Assembly (NCBI GenBank): GCA_037176845.1
Contig: JAYKXP010000044.1
Span: forward strand, 364,958-428,957
Source: Paramarasmius palmivorus
Taxonomy: Eukaryota > Basidiomycota > Agaricomycetes > Agaricales > Marasmiaceae
Direction of reading: 5' to 3'
DNA: 64,000 nt
Shown here: positions 54,785 through 64,000 of the stretch, piece by piece
Numbering within the stretch: the first letter of the stretch is position 1
Layout of the letters: each line of letters starts with the position of its first letter
Translations under genes and position numbers: made by a program
Notes under the pieces: generated by a model
Database searches by the model: none
What the model was told of the DNA's origin: nothing
Seen by the model: the letters and a program-made list of their open reading frames with translations, nothing else

Positions 54785-57700
54785 CGTTTATATGTTGGAT
54801 TATGAACCATTGGATTGTTTGTAGGTTATTTCTTATACTCGTAATGAGTGACGTCTACTTTAATCCTTCTGGTGTCATCGTAGTTTTCAGTTGAAGTATG
54901 GACGCAATTGTAGACCTCGAGTCACCTTCCAATCCGCGTATCTTTCGTCAAGGAGGTATTTATTAATTAATTACAGATCTCGCCCGCGTATGTTCGCGAG
55001 GTATATTCCTCGTTACACCAGTCAATCATGTACGTCGAGCCAGATGACATCGACGTATATAAACAAGTGGTCCGTGGATAGCGTCCACAAGGTGTTCTAC
55101 CTCGACGGACCGTACAGGGTACAGACAACGAATCCCAAGACGTCGAAATGTTCCCCACTGACATGGATACCTCATAATTGGACAAGAGTACAAAAGCACA
55201 GGACACCCTCTACCAGGCCACAAACACCAGAGAGCCGTAAGGTAAGATCGCAGAATTTGAGTTGGTGTTCGTTTGTCGGAAAAATAGAGAAACAGTGGAC
55301 AGGGAATTGAGAAGGACGTGTCGATTGAGTGGTACCTGGAGTAGAAGGAGTCAGAAGTACAGGATATTGATGAATTGGAGTACGAGAAAGAGTCGATCAC
55401 TGAAATCTTGAGAAGACTGGTGAAGGTACGTTTCCTAACGCATTTCGCATCGAAGCTAAAAGCACTTCGTCATTCATATCTGATCGAAATACGGGGAGAT
55501 GTTCAATTCCTTGTCGAAAGGTTCTTCAGAGGTGATCCAGTCCCCTTCGACGGTAGAAGCAGAGTACGGGAAAGACACCTATGGTTCTTCGTCTTATGCT
55601 TGATATTCTCCAAGTCCTGTTCTCCCGTTTCTTGTTTTTTTTTTTTTTTGGGCTCGCTGTCAATTTTGTCGTATAATAAACGTAAAGTAACATGTTGTAT
55701 TTGCACGCTCCTTAAAGTTACATCGACCAGTCGGCATTGCACGTGGAAACGATGAGCTCGGTCTGGCTTTATAACCACTCCCGTCGTGGGTACATTTCCC
55801 TGTCACCTCCATCTTTTCAATTCTCCATGGATATTCGTCAGTAAAAATCCCGCAAACTCACGAAGTGGTTTTACATGTACTCCGTTGCCTATCGGATCAT
55901 CGTCCAGTTCTATCTGCCCCTAAAGCACGACTTCGGATGTCCTGACAGCCCCAGTGATTACCATCAGCAGTCACTTGTGCTTTGCAAAGCTCGGCCACAA
56001 TGCCCCTCCCCAAGACGATGTTTATGAGCTCTCGAATCGAGAAGAAGTTGAGTGGGATCTGCTGAGAATCTTGGAGGACGCAGTTTGGACATTGGAGAGG
56101 ATCAGGATAGAAGGAAAAACTTGAACATAGGAGGAGGAATGAAAGAGTCTCGCAGATGGGTAAGGGCGGTCTTGTTTACATGAAACTGTCTTTCTGACAA
56201 AACCTATGCAAGAATCATGGAACCTACCACAAAGCTAGCACCATTTTTGAACGCTTCTCAACCGAAATCCGAAAGTCAGTGTGTTTTTTCGCCCTTTCCT
56301 TTGACATCTCATCCCAGAAATCCCATAGTGAGATTTGTGTCTCGTAACCCCCTTTCTTTGAACCTGGCCTCGCATACCAGAAGTCCACGACAGTTTTCTT
56401 TGCAAATGCTTCACATCGAGCACTACTACTGGAGACGACGCCGTATGAGTAGCGGCCGAAGAGCGGGGTTTAACTACATCACTACCTGTGTCAGGAGGAG
56501 GTAATCCCTTGAACAGGAATGGCATGGGGCCGACCTGGAGAGTATGTAACTCCTTTAACACCCTGCAGAGTAGGGATGGCTAATACTGTCTCAAAAAAGC
56601 ACTCAAGGTTACCCGCGTCTTCGCTTGTACATTCAATTTTGCTGTCTCCATCCTGTGCAAGCACCCCCCTCGTTGTCCGCGACCCGCGTGTTTGGATTCT
56701 GTGTCCCCGAGGAACGGTATCGACGGTCCAAGTCACATAGCGTGTCATCAGGTTCGATGGAACCCTCTCAAAACGTGATCAGGCCTCTTGCAGCTCTGCA
56801 TGAAGAAGACGAGGAATAAGAGGCTCAGGCGGAAGGCACCCCGAAGACCGCGACACATAGGCCAAATTCACGCGCAGATTGGCAAGGCATGAGGTTTCAA
56901 AATCGACTTTCAAGCATGTTTGATGGCTGGCCAGTGGCTAGGCAGTAACGGGATCCGAAACAAAAAAACATACAACTCTTTGTTCCTCCTCTCACGGCAA
57001 GTTCCAGATAACAAACGTCCTCCAGTTTGTATTTACCTGTAGTCGAAAAATTGCCTTCCTCGCTCTGATATACCAATTCCTAGGATCAGTTGCCCCTCTC
57101 GCTGGTTTCTCTTGTACTCTAACCAACCTAGCTGTATTCTAGGCTTCTAGCCGTTTTGGACGCTCTTGCGACACGGGGTAATTGAGAGCAGAAGAACGAT
57201 GACCATCGTTATCGGCAGCTGCAACAAGAAGCGTTGAAGCAAAGTCAGATTTCATGCGGCATCAACGACGAAACCGAAAAAAAAACAATTCCTCGTCAAT
57301 CGACAAAAGGAACCACACTAAAAGTCGCCCCTCCGGAACGTTATCTTGATGTACTGCAGGCAATAGGCAGTGTTTGAGTATCAGCAATTGACGAAGGCTG
57401 TAGATTCATACGTATGACAGTCTGCAGATTATTAGGTGAATTTCTTCCGTCTTGGCGTCTTAAGGTTAGCACTGATCGCTTCTTGTAGATCCAACACACT
57501 TTGTTGATTGAGAAAAGACACTTGTTATTTACAAAAGACTGTCTTGATGCGACTCTGTGTACCGACCAAAGCCGCTTCTCGGCGTTTCTTTATGCATTCG
57601 TTGGGTAGATCGGCGTAATTCAAGAGTCCCTGACGTAGTTATCTAGCCTCAACAATGTACGCTCCCCCTGCTTTTGGCCTGACGAAGATCAACAGCATAT

Positions 57701-58100
57701 GCCTAGCAACCTAGGTACTCCAGGACATATGCGGTAAGTGACGAATATATTCATCAACATTCTTCGGAATAACCGAGATCGGGCATCAAAAACAGAATCT
57801 TTCGACATCCTAGTTACCGTGTGCTTCCTTAGCCAAGCACCAGTTTCGCTGTTCTTTAGGCTAACGTTAGAACATCGTCTCTACAAGTAGCAGACTGGAA
57901 TACTGACATATTCCGCTGCCTGACATTCTTGGAAAGCGCTCGGAAAAGGCCCACATGCGGCTTGGGGTTTACGCGGATCCCGCAACGAGGCAAAAAAGTA
58001 TGTTTGATCTCGTGAGAACGGAACTGCAACAAGTACTGACTCGCCTTTACTAGGTCATTACCAAAGCTCGTCCGTCCTTACCGCTTGCGGCGTGGCAAGG
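54785..58100. other. Long region without a supported gene
   Basis: Between 54895 and 55170 there are protein-like pieces (VREVYSSLHQSIMYVEPDD, then after a TAG, DNESQDVEMFPTDMDTS) that may be decayed exons. A 15-16 base poly-T run lies at about 55637-55652. The rest, 55750-58100, has only short overlapping frames on both strands and no repeat I can place. This is the largest empty interval in the window. Confidence 0.45.
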
Positions 58101-58365
58101 TGTCGAAGCATATGCCTAGCCTACCGCAGTGGCAGTGGATTGACTGAGGCTTACCTGATGAATATATCTGATGAGAGATAGAAGCATATGCGACTTGGTA
58201 GTGTGTAAAGCACTGTCTATTCCAGTAGATACCAACTAGCTTATATACTAAAGTACAGAAGTAACCCGCATAGGAGTCCAAGTGGTACGTACAGTAAGAC
58301 TAAGGAATTCCGAGTGGTGTTCGGAGATAGAGTGGATTTAATCTAATCTAAAGATAGTTTCAACA
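58101..58365 (-). repeat. 3' LTR of Copia-2
   Basis: 265 bases, TGTCGAAG...TTTCAACA on the plus strand. It is followed by CTCCCCCTC, the polypurine tract of the minus-strand element (58366-58374). Confidence 0.92.
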
Positions 58366-58526
58366 CTCCCCCTCGCTAAGTGCAGCTAGGATTGTAGAAG
58401 GACTCTGAATATGAGGGCAAGGAAGTGAAGGCATCATCTATTATCGCTAGGTCTGCGTTGTGAATCTAGATGTGCTTTTTTGCTCTTCATTGCGAGTCGT
58501 TTTATTTTCTACTGCATTGAGCGAGT

Positions 58527-61500
58527 TTATTGAGTATAGAACTCAAGCCCAAGATGCTTTCTGAACTCCAAGAACTTGACATGGCCAAGATTCTTAGTGA
58601 ACATATCAGCAGGATTATAATCTCCGTTTATGAAAAACAGGTCAACCTTTCCATCCTCGACAGATTCGCGAACGTAATGATAACGTATATCAATGTGCTT
58701 GGTTCGGCGTTCTTGTACAGGGTTGGAGGCGATGAATATCGAGCCTTGGTTGTCTCCACAGATTGGTATAGCTGGATTCGGAAGTCCAAGCTCTGTGAGA
58801 AGAGATTTGATCCATGCAGCCTGACGGCTACAGTCCGAAAGAGCCATATATTCGGCTTCGGTTGAAGAAAGGGCGACAGTCTTCTGTGCACGAGATTGCC
58901 AGCAGAATATGCCATTTGCCAACTTATAAAAGTATCCAGTCACAGAACGGCGCTTGATGGGATCAGCAGCCCAATCTGAGTCTGTGTACGCTAACAATCC
59001 TTTATTCGATCTTCCGTCATATACTAAAGCGTAGTTTGACGTTCCAGCAAGATAGCGGCAAATATATAGCGCTTTGCTGAGATGATCTTTAGAAGGATTC
59101 GCAGAGAACTGCGATAACTTGGTAACGGCATAGGCAATATCAGGTCGTGTGCCTAACATAATGTATAGCAGTGACCCGATGACTGACTGAAATCTGGAGC
59201 GAATAGCAGGGTCGACAGACTCTTTGTTCTCTACTGGCTTATAGCCTGCAGGAAGAGGTGTCTTTGCTACCTTAGCATTTTCCATTCCAAAACGTTGCAG
59301 CACTTTCTTGAGATATGGGATTTGGTCAATTAAGACTCTATTACCATCTCGACGAATGTGCATACGTAGGAATTCATTTGCTTCTCCAAGATCACGACAT
59401 TCCCATTTCTTCATGAATTCGGCTTTCTTCTGGGCAACGTATTTCGGATCAGGTCCGATAAATAAGGCATCGTCAACGTATATAATAGCAATTACGAGAC
59501 GTCCTTGATCATCATGATGGATGAATATGCCTGCATCAGAAACTAAATGTTTAAAGCCTAATTTCTTCATGGATTTAGTTAGCGCTCTCCACCATACGAG
59601 TGCAGCTTGTTTCAATCCATAGATAGCTCGGCGCAAGCGTAGAACTTTACGTTCTTGGCCTTTGACTTTAAAACCTTCAGGTTGTTCCATGTAGATTTCT
59701 TCTTCAAGTTCGCCATATAAGAAAGCGCTCTTGACGTCCAGTGCGGACACATGCCAGTTCTCGAGTGCTGCTAGCGCTAATAGCATGCGAACAGACTCAT
59801 AACGAACAACTGGTGAGAAGATTTCATCAAAATCTACACCTTCAACTTGAGAGAAACCTTTAGCTACGAGTCGAGCTTTCTTTCGTCCATCAGATTTGAT
59901 GTCGAATACCCATCTGTTCTTAACAGTCTTGCGATCCGATGGAAGATCAACAAGTTCAAAGACTTTGCGCTTGCGAAGTGCTTCAAGTTCTTCACGGCAA
60001 GCAGTCTTCCATTCCTTTTGCTGCGATTCAGGCATTCGCGCAATATCTTGGAAAGTCCATTCTCGAACATTAGAAGGACTTGGTAGGTCTTGATTAGGAA
60101 TCGCTTTATTAATGAGCAAATTCGCTAACCCTACTCCCCCTTCCTGGGATAGTTTATGCATCAGGGATTCAGCTGTAGCGTGACCAGTCGTGTCGCGTTC
60201 AGATGGAGATGATGTGGAACTAGGGCCAGGAACGCGTGAAGCGCCTGATCCACGAGGTCTAGCCTTGCGACCTCTAGGCCTGGGTATAGAGCTGGAGCGA
60301 CCAGGCTCTACATCACCCGTTGCATTTCTCCAAACTGACTGACGGTCTACGTCCTGCTGTACTTGCGCAGGATTATTTGGATCAGCTTGTTCACCAAATA
60401 TGTTGCCTGGGCGCTGAACTCCTGTCCGCTGTCTAGCAGAGCGTCTTGGCTGAGAATCGCTCTGTGATGGACCAGATGTTGGTTCAACAGGCGGTGATGC
60501 CGGAGGATGAATCACTCCGTGATCCGCACCTAATTGTTGATCGCCATCTGTTGATCCAATTTCACCCGGAGGTGATCTATCTCCTTCGGAAGCTGATCTG
60601 CTTCTGCTCGGTGATGACGGCGGCGGACTCTGCCTTGGCGATGATTGCCGTGGACTCTGATCACCGTCGTGATCAGGTGCAGTGTCCTTTGTAGGTGTAG
60701 GAGGTGAAGGACGATGTGAAGGTTCGTCGTCTTCATCCAAAGATAAAGGAATAAATGATGGACCTGGTTTAGAGGCTACTGGAGTTACACCTTTCGGTTT
60801 AGACTCCGGACACTTCGGAAACAGGTTCTCGTCGAAAAGAGCGGTAGCGGCTTTGACGATATAGTTTCGGGAATCCATGAAAAGAAAACCCTTCATTCCC
60901 TCTTGATAGCCAATGAACGTCATTAGTTCGGCTCTAGGAGAGAGTTTATTGACTCTCTTATCCTTGGGAACGTAAATGTATCCGCCACAACCTAATACTC
61001 GGAAATGCGAGACATCAGGAGCTTTTCCATACAACCGTTCAAAAGGAGTCTTTCCTTGGAGACGTCCAATGATCGGTGTACGGTTGTAGACATGCAATGC
61101 ATGCAACACACAAAATTCCCACCAAGACTGTGGTAAACATGCGTCGAAGCGTAAAGCCTGCGCTTTGTCCATAACAGTCTCATTAAAACGTTCGGCACGA
61201 CCATTTTGCTGTGGTGTATGCGGTACGCTTTGTAGAATTTTAATTCCCTGGTCTAGTAAGACCTGATCGAATTCCTTCGATTTAAATTCTCCCCCTTCAT
61301 CCGACATCCATTCTTTGATGACGGAATTGTGTTGGGTTTTAACCATGGCGATAAAGTTCCCCAAAGCCGTGATAGCATCGCTTTTGGCGCGGAGTAAGAT
61401 TAACCAGCCATGGGAAGAATGATCGTCGAAAAACGTCATGAAGTACTTAAAGCGGTGATAAGATTCAACCGGAAAAGACTTCAGATCTGAATGGATTCGC

Positions 61501-63535
61501 TCAAAGGCTCTTGAAGCTCGAGAGCCAGAAGGAGGAAACGACTTTGATTTCATTTTTCCTTCAGCGCATCCAGAGCAAATATGCTCAGTGGGAATCGAAA
61601 GATTCTGTGGGAACTTGATAGTGTTCTCCTTTGCTTTTTCAAGCACTCGCTTAGACGGATGTCCGAAGCGTTTATGCCATAGTTCGAAGTTTGATGATGA
61701 AACAAGCGAACCGGCAATTAATTCCTCAGCAGGTGAAATGCGAGTTTGTAACCAATAAATTGGGTCACCAATAGAATGAGGATGGCAAAGCATAGTTTGC
61801 TGCTCATTCCTATTCAAGAATTGGAGTTTTCGGCGACTGCCTATAACAACTGAATCTTGTAAAATTTCTCCCATAGACAAAAGTCTAATAGATAAATTCG
61901 GGATATAATATACTGGATACAAGCGCGTAGTGCGTCTTGTAAATGAACCGGTTTTGGTCTCAATGATGTGATCAAAAAATACTGATCCTTTGCCTTCGCA
62001 CTTAAGCTCAGTTTGTTTAGATGCAGTATTGATCCTTGGACCATTCCGTAATGGTTCATAATCGGCGAAATCACCCAAATTACCGGTAAAGTGCATAGAA
62101 GCACCTGAATCCATGATCCAGTCGGCAAGAATGAGATCATTCATTGGTTTCTTTCCCTTACACTTATCACACAATGCATAATGATCAGACAACAAATTTA
62201 TTCTATTGAATAATTGATACAAGTCGTTCGTCGATATACTACTAAATGCGGCTGTAAGATGAGCGCAATTAGAGTTTGCATTATTGTGTGTAGTGCGAGG
62301 TACTTGCCTAAGTGGGTCAAGCCCGTCTACCTCTTCCTCGGTATGACCCATGTCCTCGTCGAGATCGGTAGGGGGTACCTCCTCCACGTCGGTTCCCCAA
62401 TCCAACTTCTCCTCGATTTCCTCTGAACGCGCGCGTTTCTGAGCTGGCGCGGGGAAATCTTCGAGGAGTCGCTTGGAACTGGACGCGACGACGTTCTCGA
62501 GGGCTTCGAGATTGTGCGCGAACCTGGGAGCTTCAAGACGCTCACAGAGTGCTCGAGCGTAAGCGACGTCACTATAGACAGAGTCGGAAGGTACGCTACC
62601 TTGATAGGTCTGCGGAGATCTAGTCTCGACTCTCCTGGAGGTAACTCCATTCGGATTGAAGGAAGCGACCGAAGAGGCGCTAGGTCCGATCCGAGATGCC
62701 AAGGAGGCAATAGCCGTGTGAGAGTGGTGGTGATGAGACGGCTGCTGCTGCTGCTTCTTCTTCTGTTGCTGTTTCCCAGCATGCGATCCACGCTTAAAGG
62801 GTTTACCCTTGCCGTTAGGCTTAGGGTTCTGACCCTGGCGGGATTCCCTGTAGTTAGGGTCACGCCCCTTGCGTCTGACAGCCGAAAGGCGCATAGCAGA
62901 GGCGTTGTTCGCGTCACGGCGCTCAAATTCAGCAACTAGAGCGTCGCGAATTTCAGTGAAAGCAAGTTCACTGGTCTTCTTTTGCAAGAAGAGAGCCGGG
63001 ACTGAGTCCCACCTTGCTGGGATAGCGGCAAGAAGAATGAGCGCACGTTGCAGGTCGGTAAGCTCCATGCCGTTTTGCTTCAAGCGCTCGAAAATAGTGA
63101 GCAGCTCGTTGATTTCCGGCAATGGATTGGCGGTTCCCGAGAGTTGGAACATCAGCGTCTTCTTGAAATCGGCAAAGATAATCGCAGGACCAGGCGTACT
63201 ATAGGATTTCTTGAGCTCATCATAGGTGAGTTTAGCAGTGCCCTTGAGATGGTGCTTGAGGGACTGCTTGATGGTGAGCTCAATAGCACCTAGAGCCTGA
63301 TCGTCGAGGTTGTCCCATTCGAGAATCTCCCTGTCGCGAGCAGCAACCTGCTCAGCGGTGGGACCACGTTCAGCAGCCTCTAATTTGGCAGGTCGAACGT
63401 TCAATCCCTTCACCACTTGGTAAAGTCCCTTGAATCTAAGGAAAGGGACAAGTTTGTCCTCCCACTGGCGAAGTTAGACCCATCGAGGATAGGGACCTGG
63501 TTGATGGAAGAAGCGGAAGTTGCGTCGGAAGACAT
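58527..63535 (-). CDS. gag-pol: Copia Gag-Pol polyprotein with one early frameshift
   Basis: The long frame gives 1629 residues. Gag core includes LLAAIPARWDSVPALFLQ, and a Q/K/H-rich linker follows. The protease has IMDSGASMHFTG. The integrase has an HHCC zinc finger (LWHKRFGHPS..CSGCAEGK) and a DDE set (IHSDLK, MSDEGGEF, NGRAERFNE). The reverse transcriptase has YVDDALF and the RNase H has YTDSDWAAD, SSTEAEYMAL and CGDNQGS. The usual start at ATG 63535 (MSSDAT) opens a different frame that ends after ~43 codons. Gag sequence QWEDKLVPFLRFKGLYQVV then resumes in the main frame near 63463. One base appears lost at about 63465-63470 (TTCGCCAGTGG). Apart from this the element looks competent. 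Confidence 0.9.
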
Positions 63536-63696
63536 AGCGATAAAAGTTCTGATGAACATAATCAGCATTGTGTCATGACAACATAAATGCAGCCGTAACG
63601 GCGCAAATTAAAAAGCGTGAAACCAATGTCCAGTATAATGGACAGGTACAACCAGTCAAGCCTGACAGCGGCTAATTACAGCGCTTATCATTGTGG

Positions 63697-63714
63697 CGAC
63701 CGGGGCCCATAACC
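63697..63714 (-). promoter_or_regulatory. tRNA primer-binding site of Copia-2
   Basis: GGTTATGGGCCCCGGTCG on the minus strand directly follows the 5' LTR. Its first 17 bases match the site in Copia-1 exactly, and GGTTATGGGCCC fits a cleaved initiator tRNA-Met primer. Confidence 0.85.
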
Positions 63715-63979
63715 TGTCGAAGCATATGCCTAGCCTACCGCAGTGGCAGTGGATTGACTGAGGCTTACCTGATGAATATATCTGATGAGAGATAGAAGCG
63801 TATGCGACTTGGTAGTGTGTAAAGCACTGTCTATTCCAGTAGATACCAACTAGCTTATATACTAAAGTACAGAAGTAACCCGCATAGGAGTCCAAGTGGT
63901 ACGTACAGTAAGACTAAGGAATTCCGAGTGGTGTTCGGAGATAGAGTGGATATAATCTAATCTAAAGATAGTTTCAACA
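63715..63979 (-). repeat. 5' LTR of Copia-2
   Basis: 265 bases, two differences from the 3' LTR, implying recent insertion. It ends 21 bases before the window edge. Confidence 0.92.
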
Positions 63980-64000
63980 ACATGTGGGTGCTTCTGGTCG

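Larger units (their letters stand above)
58101..63979 (-). mobile_element. Copia LTR retrotransposon, nearly intact
   Basis: LTRs 58101-58365 (3') and 63715-63979 (5'), each 265 bases, differ at only two positions I can find (AGCATATGCG/AGCGTATGCG and GGATTTAATC/GGATATAATC). A primer site adjoins the 5' LTR, a purine tract adjoins the 3' LTR and the polyprotein is full-length. The flanking five bases do not match (CAAGG left, ACATG right), so there is no target duplication. The 204- and 240-base frames inside the two LTRs are LTR sequence, not genes. Confidence 0.92.

Noticed and set aside
56217..56504. A 95-residue basic frame at 56.2 kb
   Set aside because: Overlaps an equally long antisense frame, with no domain or splice support.
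58078..58281. 67- and 79-residue frames in the Copia-2 LTRs (also 63656-63895)
   Set aside because: They lie within LTR sequence and exist only because the LTR has an open stretch.

Overview
The window looks like a repeat-rich stretch of a filamentous basidiomycete genome, probably an Agaricomycete. Genes have many short introns (about 38-80 bases, GTRNGT...YAG). Host-type families include a DUF6535 membrane protein, F-box-like proteins, a fungal TKL-like kinase relic, a nuclear tRNA-Thr with an anticodon-loop intron, and Crinkler/RHS-like fragments. The mobile elements are fungal Copia, Gypsy and Helitron types. Nothing looks prokaryotic or organellar.

Layout. 1-6.1 kb: one large host gene encoding a four-helix DUF6535 membrane domain fused to four tandem WW domains. 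6.1-18.8 kb: decayed host DNA built by repeated segmental duplication (a tRNA-containing block in two copies and another module in three), with an intact tRNA-Thr(AGT), a dead kinase, a second broken DUF6535 gene with an internal duplication, and a multi-exon gene with a PD-(D/E)XK-like signature. 18.9-28.4 kb: two divergent F-box-like genes of equal predicted length. The left one is split by a 6.9-kb Copia-type element (identical LTRs, 5-bp target duplication) that has gag and protease but no pol, and its 3' LTR is itself split by a 2.55-kb DNA transposon with ~348-bp inverted repeats. 28.7-30.8 kb: two uncharacterised multi-exon genes. 30.9-35.6 kb: a Helitron Rep-helicase gene broken by one in-frame TGA. 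35.6-38.8 kb: the 5' part of a Gypsy-type element with a decayed gag. 38.8-41.5 kb: a truncated cyclin-like gene and two small intron-bearing genes. 43.4-50.5 kb: a second, degraded Helitron, split by intervening DNA. 50.6-53.5 kb: a 3-kb near-perfect palindrome. 53.6-54.8 kb: a Crinkler/RHS-like C-terminal region split by a 0.52-kb foldback. 58.1-64.0 kb: an almost intact Copia element with one gag frameshift.

Mobile elements dominate. Most of their coding lesions can be explained by C-to-T transitions on the coding strand (CGA to TGA, CAG to TAG, CAA to TAA, TCG to TTG), as expected from cytosine methylation and deamination or a RIP-like process. The two Copia elements share a half-tRNA-iMet-type primer site and a similar polypurine tract, so the pol-less one may be mobilised in trans by an autonomous relative. 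All gene functions are inferred from sequence recognition; no searches were run.
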